Assembly: GCF_039941015.1 (NCBI RefSeq)
Contig: NZ_JBDVFI010000020.1
Length of the DNA stretch: 64,000 nucleotides
From: Sedimentitalea sp039941015
GTDB taxonomy: Bacteria; Pseudomonadota; Alphaproteobacteria; Rhodobacterales; Rhodobacteraceae
Reading direction: 5' to 3' (one strand)
Below, one piece after another: positions 44,682 to 53,814 of this stretch (the first letter of the stretch is position 1; each line of letters begins with the position of its first letter). The notes below the pieces were generated by a model. That model was given only the letters and a program-made list of their open reading frames with translations, had not been told where the DNA came from and searched no databases. The position numbers and the translations under genes are program-made.

Positions 44682-46301
44682 GTGAGCGGCGTCAACGCAT
44701 TGGTCGGGCCGGTTCGCGCATCGGGCGATATACGTATCGACGGCATATTGCACACTCAACACTGGTTCGGTGACGAGATCACTTACAGCCTTCCGCGCCA
44801 TGTCGGTGCCTACATGCCGGGGTATGGTGGCGGCGAAAATCAAGAATTTTTGCCTGCGTCGCCCCTCATGATCGACTCATTCACAAAAAGTCTCGACGCT
44901 GATGACGGCAGCGGAGCCCATAGCGGATTTGCCGTCGAAGGTTTCACTGCGCTAGACATCGCCCCCGGCCCGGCATCAAGCGCAACCATAAGATTGGCCC
45001 AGACCGGTATGGACCCATACAACTTTGGCACTGCATGGGCGTATTACCCGGGCACGTTCCAGACCTCGGGCGACGTCTGGGTTCATACCGACGTCTATGA
45101 TTATACCAACCCCAGACCCGGCAATTATGCCCATCATACCCTGATCCACGAAACCGCACATACTCTGGGGCTTGTCCACGGGCACGAGGGCACTGCATTC
45201 GGCACAGTGCCCGTGGAATTTGACTCGATGGAATACACGGTGATGACCTATCGATCATACGAAGGGGCCGCTGCAGGACCATATAGCAACGAAGCTATTG
45301 GATATGCGCAAAGTTTCATGATGCTGGACATCGCCGCCCTGCAGTATCTCTATGGCGCGAATTTCGATACAAACGACGGGGACACCGTCTATTCATGGAT
45401 GCCCCAAAAAGGTGACACCTTTGTCGATGGGACCAGCGCCCTCGAAGCCGCTGGAAACCGGATATTTGCAACAATCTGGGATGGTGACGGCGAAGACACC
45501 TATGACCTGAGCGCCTATGAGGCCCCGGTAACGGTAGATCTTGCGCCAGGCGAGCATTCGAGTTTTGGCGATGCGCAACTGGCGCAATTGGGGCCAAATA
45601 TCTACGCAAAAGGGAACATATACAACGCCTTGCAGTACGAAGGTGATCCCCAGTCGCTTATCGAAAATGCGATTGGCGGATCCGGCGCGGATGAGATCAT
45701 CGGAAACGACGCCGATAACACCCTCGAAGGCCGCTCTGCGGATGACGTGCTTGATGGTGCACGCGGAAATGATCTTGCGCTGGGCCAGTTGGGCAATGAC
45801 TTGCTCAAAGGCGGAAGCGGCGACGACAGGCTGATCGGTGGGCATGGCGATGACTGGCTTTCCGGTGGCACCGACTGCGATCTCCTGCGCGGAGGTGCCG
45901 GGAACGACAGGTTGTTTGGCCGCAAGGGCGATGATGACCTGAAGGGTGGACTGGGTAACGACGTGATTGCTGGCGGAAAGGGCAAAGATCAGTTGACCGG
46001 GAATGAAGGCGACGATCATTTCCTGTTTCAAAGCATTGAAGATAGCGCGGTTGGCGCAGAAGCCGATCTGATCCGTGATTTCGAGCAGGGTCACGACCGA
46101 ATTGACTTGTCACCTCTGGCTGGTTCCACACTTGCATACGGCGGCACGGGCAGCTTCCAAGCCGGACTGGCCAGCGTCACCTATTCCCACGATGCAGGCG
46201 AAACGCGGGTGCAGGCAGATTTGGACGGCGATCAACTGGCGGACATGCAGATCAACCTTACCGGGTTGATCGACTTGACCGAGGCGGACTTTATACTCTG
46301 A
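44682..46301 (+). CDS. RTX-repeat M10-family (serralysin-like) metallopeptidase
   Basis: A 539-residue secreted zinc protease. The zinc site HETAHTLGLVH (His156, His160, His166) and Met-turn VMTYRS near 188 define an M10/serralysin catalytic domain. Glycine/Asp-rich calcium-binding RTX nonapeptides span about residues 332-447, then a C-terminal domain ends in ADFIL, like the D-hydrophobic tail of type I secretion substrates. No N-terminal signal, as expected. No type I secretion genes are nearby. The GTG start is uncertain: an ATG at 44644 with an AGGCGG-like site opens a 13-codon frame whose TGA overlaps this GTG, so a frameshift or a coupled leader is possible. Confidence 0.88.
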   Translation: MSGVNALVGPVRASGDIRIDGILHTQHWFGDEITYSLPRHVGAYMPGYGGGENQEFLPASPLMIDSFTKSLDADDGSGAHSGFAVEGFTALDIAPGPASSATIRLAQTGMDPYNFGTAWAYYPGTFQTSGDVWVHTDVYDYTNPRPGNYAHHTLIHETAHTLGLVHGHEGTAFGTVPVEFDSMEYTVMTYRSYEGAAAGPYSNEAIGYAQSFMMLDIAALQYLYGANFDTNDGDTVYSWMPQKGDTFVDGTSALEAAGNRIFATIWDGDGEDTYDLSAYEAPVTVDLAPGEHSSFGDAQLAQLGPNIYAKGNIYNALQYEGDPQSLIENAIGGSGADEIIGNDADNTLEGRSADDVLDGARGNDLALGQLGNDLLKGGSGDDRLIGGHGDDWLSGGTDCDLLRGGAGNDRLFGRKGDDDLKGGLGNDVIAGGKGKDQLTGNEGDDHFLFQSIEDSAVGAEADLIRDFEQGHDRIDLSPLAGSTLAYGGTGSFQAGLASVTYSHDAGETRVQADLDGDQLADMQINLTGLIDLTEADFIL

Positions 46302-46393
46302 ACGGGTCATCAAACGCGTCGCGGACCAGTCCGATTTGCGCCCGTCACGCCATAACTGGCAGCGATAAGTCGCCGAGTCGCCCCCCTTGTATC

Positions 46394-46422
46394 GTGACAA
46401 TGCGCGAGATCTTGCGTATATT
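46394..46422 (+). promoter_or_regulatory. Sigma-70 promoter of the SYLF lipoprotein gene
   Basis: A -35 GTGACA (46394-46399), a 17-bp spacer and a -10 TATATT (46417-46422): each hexamer is one base off consensus at ideal spacing. The ATG is at 46481, giving a leader of about 50 bases. The rest of the 179-bp gap shows nothing else. Confidence 0.65.
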
Positions 46423-46480
46423 TTGCGACAAGGCCGATCAAAACGGCCAAAACAGGTAAACATTTACAGGCAAAATTAAC

Positions 46481-47071
46481 ATGAGCAGCATCATCAAAAA
46501 CCCCATGCCACCTGTGGCCTTGACCCGGCGCGGATTTACCCTCGGCGCGTTGGCCGGAGCGACACTGATTGCCGCCTGCGGCAACGGAATCGGCAGTAAT
46601 GGCGCCGCGACCATCGACGCGCGCGTCGATGCCACTCTGGCTCAGATGTATCGAACCTATCCCAATACGCGCGACCTCGCGGCAAAATCCAACGGCATGC
46701 TGATCATGCCGCTGGTGACCGAAGCAGGGTTCGGCTTTGGCGGCGGCTATGGGCGCGGTGCACTTCGGGTCAATGACGTGACAGTGGATTATTATTCCAA
46801 TACCAAGGCCAGCGCCGGTTTTCAGATCGGGGCCAAGCAATACGCGCATGTCCTGTTCTTCATGACGCAGGATGCGCTTGAGGGCTTCCGTCGTTCCAGC
46901 GGTTGGACAGCCGGGGCCGAGATTGACTATGTGACCCCAGAAGGTGGCGAATCCGCCTCGACGGACACCAATGTACTGACGGCACCGATCTTGGCGGCGA
47001 TCTTTGGTCAGGCGGGGCTCTATGCCGGTGCCTCGCTCGAAGGCGCCAAGTACACCCGCATCATTCCCTGA
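46481..47071 (+). CDS. SYLF-domain (YSC84-like) lipoprotein
   Basis: A 196-residue protein with an LTRRGFTLGAL leader that combines a twin-arginine-like pair with a lipobox (LIAAC, Cys at about residue 31). The mature part is a SYLF/YSC84 lipid-binding domain (AAKSNGMLIMPLVTEAGFGFGGGYGRGAL; VLFFMTQDALEGFRRSSGWTAGAEID). Bacterial members are envelope lipoproteins of unclear role, possibly lipid binding or stress response. It has its own promoter and is followed by a 10-bp hairpin at 47086-47112. Confidence 0.85.
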   Translation: MSSIIKNPMPPVALTRRGFTLGALAGATLIAACGNGIGSNGAATIDARVDATLAQMYRTYPNTRDLAAKSNGMLIMPLVTEAGFGFGGGYGRGALRVNDVTVDYYSNTKASAGFQIGAKQYAHVLFFMTQDALEGFRRSSGWTAGAEIDYVTPEGGESASTDTNVLTAPILAAIFGQAGLYAGASLEGAKYTRIIP

Positions 47072-47085
47072 TCTACGGTTGAACG

Positions 47086-47112
47086 CGCGTCGCCCTGCAA
47101 ATGGGCGACGCG
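47086..47112. terminator. Hairpin between convergent genes
   Basis: A 10-bp perfect stem (CGCGTCGCCC with GGGCGACGCG) and a 7-base loop, 14 bp after the SYLF gene stop and facing the convergent dehydrogenase gene. No good U-run adjoins it on either strand, so it may protect mRNA ends or terminate weakly in both directions. Confidence 0.55.
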
Positions 47113-47155
47113 ACAACAAGGCTCGGTTTTCTAACCTTAGTCGGGTTGAGCGCCG

Positions 47156-48028
47156 TCAATCTGCTGCGCGAAGTCGCCTTATCAGGCTGGACGTATCCCA
47201 GCGACCACCACCCATCCGCTGCACGTCCTTGTAGAATTGATCGACCAGTGCCGTCACAGGCAAGGATGCGCCGGTTTCATCCGCCGTGCTAAGGCAGATA
47301 TCAAGATCCTTGCGCATCCAGTCGACGGCAAACCCATGTTCAAAGTGATCGTCCAGCATCGTTTCATAACGGTTGGCCATTTGCCACGACCCTGCCGCGC
47401 CCTGGCTGATCACTTCGACCACCGCCCGACCGTCAAGCCCCGCCGTTTCTGCAAAATGCAACGCCTCGGACAATCCCTGCACCAGCCCCGCAATCGCGAT
47501 CTGGTTGCACATCTTGGTCATTTGGCCAGCACCACTGTCACCAATTCGCCGGCAAATCCGGGCATAGGCCCCGATGATCGGTTCCGCACGGTCATAGATC
47601 GCGGCATCGCCACCGCACATGACCGACAGCACCCCGTTTTCGGCCCCGGCCTGCCCACCCGAGATTGGCGCGTCGACAAAACCGATCTCGGCCTCTTCGG
47701 CGGCGGCATAGAGCTCGCGCGTGACTTTTGCCGACACTGTGGTGTGATCGACAAAAACCGATCCGGGCTCCATGCCCGCAAACGCCCCGTTTTCGCCAAG
47801 GCAGACGCTGCGCAGGTCATCGTCGTTGCCGACACAGGACATCACAAACTCGGCACCTTGCGCCGCTTCGCGTGGCGTGTCGGCTTGCGCGCCGCCATGC
47901 TCCGCGACCCATGTCTCGGCCTTGGCGGGTGTTCTGTTGAACACTGTCACCTCGTGCCCGGCCGTCTTGAGATGCCCGGCCATGGGGTATCCCATGACCC
48001 CGAGACCCAGAAACGCCAGTTTCGCCAT
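47156..48028 (-). CDS. NAD(P)-dependent oxidoreductase, 3-hydroxyisobutyrate dehydrogenase family
   Basis: A 290-residue beta-hydroxyacid dehydrogenase. It has the Rossmann start KLAFLGLGVMGYPMAGHL, the substrate motif VDAPISGGQAGAENG near residue 117, and catalytic lysine in GAGQMTKMCNQI near 170. ATG 48028 with AAGGGAAAG upstream was chosen; upstream codons are low-complexity basic and do not fit. Substrate could be 3-hydroxyisobutyrate, tartronate semialdehyde or succinic semialdehyde. Divergent from the penicillin-acylase-family gene. Confidence 0.9.
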   Translation of the reverse strand: MAKLAFLGLGVMGYPMAGHLKTAGHEVTVFNRTPAKAETWVAEHGGAQADTPREAAQGAEFVMSCVGNDDDLRSVCLGENGAFAGMEPGSVFVDHTTVSAKVTRELYAAAEEAEIGFVDAPISGGQAGAENGVLSVMCGGDAAIYDRAEPIIGAYARICRRIGDSGAGQMTKMCNQIAIAGLVQGLSEALHFAETAGLDGRAVVEVISQGAAGSWQMANRYETMLDDHFEHGFAVDWMRKDLDICLSTADETGASLPVTALVDQFYKDVQRMGGGRWDTSSLIRRLRAAD

Positions 48029-48141
48029 GTGCTTTCCCTTCGAACCCGTTTGAAATAGATTGCGACAGTATCTAACAGGCATCCTAAGCAGACAAAATCG
48101 CCAAATGCCGACCTTGAGTCGACGATCATCGTGAGGACAGT

Positions 48142-50610
48142 ATGAGCATCGTTTTTCGTTGGTTGTTGCGTATCGCCGCCGTGCTGATCGGGCTGGTGGT
48201 GATGATGGTCGTGCTGATCTATTATCTGGCGGGTCAATCCCTGCCCGACTATGATCGGACCGTGCGGGTCGTCGGGCCATCCGCGCCGATCGAGATCGTG
48301 CGAAACAACGCCGATGTACCGCATATCTTTGCTGAAACCGACCCGGATGTGTTCTTTGGTCTGGGCTATGCCCATGCGCAGGACCGCTTGTGGCAGATGA
48401 CCACCATGCGGCGCACGGCGCAGGGTCGATTGTCCGAGGTGTTCGGCCAGCGTACGGTTTCGACCGACCGATTGTTGCGCCGGCTGGATATCTATCGGCT
48501 TGCGGCGCGTTCGGTCGGCGCTCAGGATGACCAGACTTTGCTGGCGCTGAATGCCTATGCGGCAGGCGTCAACGCCCGCCTCGCCGAGATCAACGAGGAT
48601 GCTCTGGGCCGAGGTGCGCCAGAGATGTTCCTGTTCAACGCTCCGATCGCCCCATGGACCCCGACGGATTCGCTCGCCATTGTAAAGCTGATGGCGTTGC
48701 AACTGTCGGGACACGCCGTCGACGAGGTTCTGCGGGCGCGGGTCTCGCTGATGCTGAACGACCCGGCGCGGATATTGGACGTGCTTCCTGATGCGCCGGG
48801 GACAGGCGTCGCCTCCCTGCCCGAGTATTCCGAGTTGTTTCCCGGCCTGCCCCGCTATGCCGAAGCGTCGCAATCACAGCGTTCCCTCTTGTCGCCGGTC
48901 GCGGCGCGGGGAATGGCCGGGGCGTCAAATGCGTGGACGGCGGCCCCGTTTCGCTCTGCCGCCGGTGGGACGCTGCTGGCCAATGATCCTCATCTTGGTT
49001 TCAGCGCCCCGTCAATCTGGTATCTGGCGCGACTGGAGCTTGCCAGTGGTGGCGTGATCGGTGGCACCATTCCCGGCATTCCGGTGATTATGACCGGGCG
49101 CAGCGATACGCTCGGATGGGGGCTGACCTCCTCCTACCTCGATGATCAAGACCTGTTCATGGAACAGTTGAATCCCGACAACCCGGAAGAATACCTGACG
49201 CCGGACGGCTACAAACCCTTCGAAAGCCGCCCATCGATCATTGAAATCAAGGACGCACCGCCGATCACCCTGACCTTGCGCTGGACCGACAACGGACCGG
49301 TGCTACCCGGCAGCCAATATGATCTGGACACGATCACCCCTCCGGGCCATGTGGTTTCGCTGAGTTGGACGGCCCTCAGCCCTCATGACACGTCGCTGTC
49401 CGCTGCGATGGCAATGATGGAGGCAAAGTCGGTTCAGGAAGCGATCGAGCTCAACGAGGGCTATATCGGACCGGCGCAGAACCTATCCTTGATCGACAAG
49501 GACACCATCGCCCTGAAGCTGATCGGCGCGGTTCCGCGTCGGGATCCAAAGCATCAGAGCCGGGGGCGCATGCCGTCGCAGGGCTGGCGGCTGGAAAACC
49601 GCTGGCAAGGCCGGATGCCCTATGCCTCCAACCCCGAGTTTATTTCACCGCGCGGTGGCATTCTCGGCAATACCAACAACAAGATCATCGAACGGCCATT
49701 TCCGGATCACATTTCATTTGTCTGGGGCGACACCCAGCGGGTGAACCGTTGGCAGCGCCTCATGCAAACGCGCGAAGTCCACACACGCGACAGTTTCATC
49801 GAGGCACAACTTGATCCGGTCAGCTTTACCGCCCGATCACTGCTCCCGTTGATCGGGGCCGACTTGTGGTTCACCGGCGAATCCGCGCCCGAGGGCACGC
49901 AGGATAGGCAGCGACAGGTTGCGTTGTCTCTGTTAGCCGATTGGAACGGCGAAATGAACGAGCATCTGCCGGAACCGCTGATCTATGCGGCATGGTTGCG
50001 GGCGCTGAACGAACGATTGATGCGCGATGAACTGGGGCCGCTGGCGGATGAATTCAATCATGTGGACCCGCTGTTCATCGAGCGGGTCTATCGCGACATC
50101 GACGGGGCCAGCGTGTGGTGTGACGTGCGCCAAAGCGCCCCGGTAGAAACCTGTACCGACATGGCGCGCCTTGCTCTTGACGACGCGCTGTACTGGATTG
50201 GTGACACCTATGGCACGGCTCTGGAAAGCCTGCGTTGGGGCGACGCCCATCAGGCGACCCATGACCACCCAGTTCTGGGCACCGTTCCAATTTTGCGATA
50301 TTTCGTCAATATCCGCCAATCGACCAGTGGTGGAGACAACACGCTGCTGCGTGGGCTGACCTCAGGCGAAGACCCCGCACCTTTTGAGAATGTGCATGGT
50401 GCCGGCTATCGCGGTGTCTATGACTTTGCGGATCCGGACAGTTCAGTGTTCATCATTTCCACCGGGCAGTCAGGACATTTCCTGTCGCGCCACTACGATG
50501 ATCTGGCACAACTCTGGCGACGCGGTGAATACATACCGATGTCGCTGGACCAGGACCTTGCGCGCGCAGCAGCTGTGGGCACGACAATCCTTGAACCCAA
50601 GGAGCCGTGA
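48142..50610 (+). CDS. Penicillin-acylase-family N-terminal nucleophile hydrolase, membrane-anchored
   Basis: An 822-residue single-chain precursor. One N-terminal hydrophobic segment (about residues 10-30) should anchor it to the inner membrane, with the rest periplasmic. The alpha part (RNNADVPHIFAETDPDVFFGLGYAHAQDRLWQM) is followed by the autocatalytic site at Ser262 (GASNAW), which becomes the beta-chain nucleophile, then NDPHLGFSAPSIWY and GNTNNKI. The family includes penicillin G acylase and acyl-homoserine-lactone acylases, so quorum-signal or fatty-amide hydrolysis is plausible. AGGACAG lies upstream; it converges on hflX with a 23-bp gap. Confidence 0.9.
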   Translation: MSIVFRWLLRIAAVLIGLVVMMVVLIYYLAGQSLPDYDRTVRVVGPSAPIEIVRNNADVPHIFAETDPDVFFGLGYAHAQDRLWQMTTMRRTAQGRLSEVFGQRTVSTDRLLRRLDIYRLAARSVGAQDDQTLLALNAYAAGVNARLAEINEDALGRGAPEMFLFNAPIAPWTPTDSLAIVKLMALQLSGHAVDEVLRARVSLMLNDPARILDVLPDAPGTGVASLPEYSELFPGLPRYAEASQSQRSLLSPVAARGMAGASNAWTAAPFRSAAGGTLLANDPHLGFSAPSIWYLARLELASGGVIGGTIPGIPVIMTGRSDTLGWGLTSSYLDDQDLFMEQLNPDNPEEYLTPDGYKPFESRPSIIEIKDAPPITLTLRWTDNGPVLPGSQYDLDTITPPGHVVSLSWTALSPHDTSLSAAMAMMEAKSVQEAIELNEGYIGPAQNLSLIDKDTIALKLIGAVPRRDPKHQSRGRMPSQGWRLENRWQGRMPYASNPEFISPRGGILGNTNNKIIERPFPDHISFVWGDTQRVNRWQRLMQTREVHTRDSFIEAQLDPVSFTARSLLPLIGADLWFTGESAPEGTQDRQRQVALSLLADWNGEMNEHLPEPLIYAAWLRALNERLMRDELGPLADEFNHVDPLFIERVYRDIDGASVWCDVRQSAPVETCTDMARLALDDALYWIGDTYGTALESLRWGDAHQATHDHPVLGTVPILRYFVNIRQSTSGGDNTLLRGLTSGEDPAPFENVHGAGYRGVYDFADPDSSVFIISTGQSGHFLSRHYDDLAQLWRRGEYIPMSLDQDLARAAAVGTTILEPKEP

Positions 50611-50633
50611 TTGCCGCACCGGCGTGAACGTGT

Positions 50634-51905
50634 CTAGAGCCCGTTGAACTGAGCTTGCTGGCGCGCGGTCCAGATCACTGAAATGTCAAACCCGTCATCG
50701 GTCTGAGTTTCGGTCTGGACCACATCCTGCTGAAACAGCCATGCGCGCTGGCGGCCTTGGGAAAAGCTCAGATGCAGGTCTTCTGCAAAGCGCGTGCCTT
50801 GCAAATTCTCGGAAATCGCGGCGAGCAGCGCGTCGATCCCATCGCCGGTAAGGGCCGACAAACAGAACAACCCATCGTCCCGCGCCGCGCGGGCCCGCAG
50901 TGCATCCTGTGTTTCGCTGTCAAGCAAATCGAGCTTGTTCCAGACTTCGATCTGGGCGCGCTCTTGATCAACGCCCAGTGAACTGAGGATCGTCTCGACA
51001 TCCCTCGCCTGCTCTTCGGTCTGGGCATGGCTTATATCGCGTACATGCACGATCAGGTCGGCAGCAAGCACTTCTTCCAGCGTGGCGCGGAAAGAGGCGA
51101 CAAGCTCGGTTGGCAGATCGCTGATGAAACCAACGGTATCAGACAGGATGACCTCGGGACCGTCCGGCAGCACAACACGGCGCATGGTCGGATCGAGCGT
51201 CGCAAAGAGCATGTCCTCTGCCATCACTTCGGCCCCGGTCAGGCGGTTGAACAAGGTTGATTTGCCCGCGTTGGTGTATCCGACCAGCGCAACAATCGGA
51301 AACGGTACCTTGGCGCGCGCCTTGCGATGCAACTCGCGGGTCTTGACCACTTTTTCCAGTTGCCGCCGCAGGCGCACCAACTGATCGTCAATTGCCCTGC
51401 GGTCAGCTTCGATCTGGGTTTCACCGGGACCGCCAACAAATCCGAGTCCGCCGCGTTGCCGTTCAAGGTGCGTCCACGCCCGCACCAGTCGGGTCCGCTG
51501 ATAGGACAGCGCGGCCATTTCGACCTGCAACACACCTTCACGGGTGCGCGCGCGGTCGCTGAAAATCTCGAGGATCAACCCGGTGCGGTCCAAAAGCTTG
51601 AGACCCCAGGCCTTTTCGAGGTTGCGCTGCTGGACCGGCGTCACCGGCCCATCAATCAAAACGAGCTCGATTTCGGCCGCGTGAAACTGTGCTTTCAGTT
51701 CTTCGATCTTGCCCTTGCCAAAGAGCATACCCGGATGGGCCTTGGGCAAAGGTACGATTTGCCCACCTTCCACGTCCAGATCAGGAAGCGCCGCGGCCAG
51801 CGCAATAGCCTCCTCAAGCGCCGGCGCACTCGCGCGGCGATCTGGATCGGTTCGGATATCTGGATGCAGCACCCAGGCTCGGGTCGCTACCCGTTCATGG
51901 TCCAT
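50634..51905 (-). CDS. hflX: GTPase HflX
   Basis: A 423-residue ribosome-splitting GTPase. It has an N-terminal HflX domain (LPKAHPGMLFGKGKIEELKA; LIDGPVTPVQQRNLEKAW; FSDRARTREGVLQVEMAALSYQ), G1 GYTNAGKST near residue 208, G3 DTVGFISDLP and G4 NKLD. ATG 51905 overlaps the hfq stop by one base (TGATG); a TTG one codon earlier is less likely. hfq-hflX is a conserved pair in proteobacteria. Confidence 0.96.
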   Translation of the reverse strand: MDHERVATRAWVLHPDIRTDPDRRASAPALEEAIALAAALPDLDVEGGQIVPLPKAHPGMLFGKGKIEELKAQFHAAEIELVLIDGPVTPVQQRNLEKAWGLKLLDRTGLILEIFSDRARTREGVLQVEMAALSYQRTRLVRAWTHLERQRGGLGFVGGPGETQIEADRRAIDDQLVRLRRQLEKVVKTRELHRKARAKVPFPIVALVGYTNAGKSTLFNRLTGAEVMAEDMLFATLDPTMRRVVLPDGPEVILSDTVGFISDLPTELVASFRATLEEVLAADLIVHVRDISHAQTEEQARDVETILSSLGVDQERAQIEVWNKLDLLDSETQDALRARAARDDGLFCLSALTGDGIDALLAAISENLQGTRFAEDLHLSFSQGRQRAWLFQQDVVQTETQTDDGFDISVIWTARQQAQFNGL

Positions 51906-52144
51906 CAAGTGGCGTCTTCGCCCTCGTAAAGGCTGATTGGCTGTGCAGGCATGATCGTCGAGATCGCATGCTTGTAGACCAGCTGGGATTGCCCGTCGCG
52001 GCGCAGCAACACACAGAAGTTGTCAAACCACGTGATAACGCCCTGCAGCTTAACGCCATTGATAAGGAAAATGGTGACCGGAACCTTGGTCTTACGCACA
52101 TGATTCAGGAATGCGTCCTGAAGATTCTGTCTGTCGGATGCCAT
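51905..52144 (-). CDS. hfq: RNA chaperone Hfq
   Basis: A 79-residue Sm-like hexameric RNA chaperone for small-RNA regulation. Sm1 is in LQDAFLNHVRKTKVPVTIFLINGVKLQGVI; Sm2 is YKHAISTIMP, with the distal-face FDNFCVLLRRDGQ between. Start ATG 52144 gives the usual alphaproteobacterial length; the frame runs further upstream, without a better site. Coupled to hflX. A 7-bp hairpin (52174-52192) lies in its leader. Confidence 0.96.
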   Translation of the reverse strand: MASDRQNLQDAFLNHVRKTKVPVTIFLINGVKLQGVITWFDNFCVLLRRDGQSQLVYKHAISTIMPAQPISLYEGEDAT

Positions 52145-52173
52145 ACTTGAAATTCTCGCCATTGTTCTTGCCG

Positions 52174-52192
52174 AATGCCGCGGACCGGCATT
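52174..52192 (-). other. Hairpin in the hfq leader
   Basis: A 7-bp stem (AATGCCG with CGGCATT) and a 5-base loop, 29 bp before the hfq start in the 129-bp trkH-hfq gap. It could influence hfq translation, which is autoregulated in other bacteria. Confidence 0.4.
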
Positions 52193-52273
52193 GCCCCTAA
52201 GGCGTGAGTATGTCGTGGCACGCAGGGAACTTCCACCCAAAAAATCAGCCTGTTACGCGCGGCGTGGATCGAG

Positions 52274-53812
52274 CTAGTTATTGCGCCACATGCCGGGCGC
52301 AAAAAGTGCGATGATCGCCAGTGTTTCAAGGCGGCCGAGCATCATCGCGGCACACAGGATGACCTTGGCCACATCACCCAATTCGGCCAACTTGATCGGC
52401 GTTTCGGGTGCAAACTCGATCAGCGGCCCGGTGGTGGACAGCGTTGCGATGCTGAGGACGATGGCATGTTCAAAGCTGACCCCGAGTGCTGCGAGCGCGA
52501 GGCTGATCACCGCCAGCGACATCGCGAACAGCATGAAAAAGACCCAGGCGATGAACGCTCCGTTCTTCTGGATCCGGGCCGCGCGATGCACTGTGTCGAC
52601 CGACGAAGGATGGACCAGTTTTTCCATCTCGCGCAGCCCGTTCAGATACAGCGCGTAAACCCGCAACAGCTTGACCCCACCCGCTGTGGTCGCAACGCCA
52701 CCTCCGATGACCGACAGGCCAAGCAGGATCAGACCGGGTGTTCCAAGGCCGGACCATTGCCGCGCCTCTTGCCAGTCGGCACTTTCAAACCCTGTGGTGG
52801 TCAGAAAGGAGATCACCGTGAACATCGACCCCCAGAAGGCACGCAGCGCCAGCATGAAGTTCTCGCCCTCGGTCACCTCGAGCGATGCCAGCCAATGACG
52901 CAGGAACAACAGCGTCGGCAGACCAAAAACCAAAAGCAAGCCAATGCGGAATTCCGGATCGGTTTCGAGCCGCCGGAAGCCCGTCGTGTTGGTCGTATCG
53001 TTCGAAAATGTCAGGCGTGACAGAGCAAAGAACATGAACAGGAACAGCAGTGCCTCGCCAGCGATCCCAGAGGTCGAGCCCTCGATCCCGCCGACCGGCG
53101 AAATGCCCGATGTGGCCATGACGGACATCGCATGACACAGCGCCGTCAGCGATCGTTCGCCAGACATCAGCAGCAACACCCACAAGGTCAGGGTCAACCC
53201 GATATAGATGGGGGCAAGGATCACCGTCGACCGGAGCAACCGTTTGCGCGAGTCCGCGCGGGCAATCATGCTGGGGCCGGAGGCCGCTCGGCCAGGCTCG
53301 CCCCGTGTCGTTACCTCAAAGCCGCCAAGCGACAATGGCGCAAGGATTGCCGATGCCGCGATCCACATCAATAAGCCACCCATCCAACCGACCTGCGCCC
53401 GCCACAGGTGCAAGGGTGGTGACAACCGTTCGGGGTCGGCAAAAAGATCGGCGCCCGTGGTCGTGATGGCACTGACCATGTCGAAATAGGCATTCAGAAA
53501 CGACGTTGTCTGCAACGCGTCATGCAGTGGAATCGCAAGGAACACCGGCAAAATCGCAAAAGCGAACAGCAGCGACAGAAGCTGCCCGAGGGTGCCAAAG
53601 CGCGGTTTCCGATCGCCAAGCGCCAGCCCGATAAGGATGACGCAGATCATTCCCAGCAATCCGGAATAGAAAAACGATTGTGACGCCGGATGGTTATTCC
53701 GCACGACCGCATAGGCGGCGGGTACAAACATGGAGGCCGAGAAGACGCCCCACATCAACAGGGACAGCGGCAAACGCCATAGCGGCCCGGTGGGATTTTG
53801 TTCGGCCCTCAT
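52274..53812 (-). CDS. trkH: Potassium uptake membrane subunit TrkH
   Basis: A 512-residue KtrB/TrkH-type K+ transporter subunit with about ten membrane and pore-loop segments. Selectivity-loop motifs are visible as SAITTTGADLF, MATSGISPVGG, LTTTGFESADW and ATLSTTGPL, one per pore repeat. It starts 2 bp after the trkA stop, so the two form one operon for potassium uptake and turgor control. Confidence 0.95.
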   Translation of the reverse strand: MRAEQNPTGPLWRLPLSLLMWGVFSASMFVPAAYAVVRNNHPASQSFFYSGLLGMICVILIGLALGDRKPRFGTLGQLLSLLFAFAILPVFLAIPLHDALQTTSFLNAYFDMVSAITTTGADLFADPERLSPPLHLWRAQVGWMGGLLMWIAASAILAPLSLGGFEVTTRGEPGRAASGPSMIARADSRKRLLRSTVILAPIYIGLTLTLWVLLLMSGERSLTALCHAMSVMATSGISPVGGIEGSTSGIAGEALLFLFMFFALSRLTFSNDTTNTTGFRRLETDPEFRIGLLLVFGLPTLLFLRHWLASLEVTEGENFMLALRAFWGSMFTVISFLTTTGFESADWQEARQWSGLGTPGLILLGLSVIGGGVATTAGGVKLLRVYALYLNGLREMEKLVHPSSVDTVHRAARIQKNGAFIAWVFFMLFAMSLAVISLALAALGVSFEHAIVLSIATLSTTGPLIEFAPETPIKLAELGDVAKVILCAAMMLGRLETLAIIALFAPGMWRNN

Positions 53813-53814
53813 GA

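Noticed and set aside
45675..46025. Regular repeated DNA resembling a tandem repeat or CRISPR
   Set aside because: The repeats are codon-phased glycine/aspartate RTX nonapeptides within the metallopeptidase gene, without spacers.
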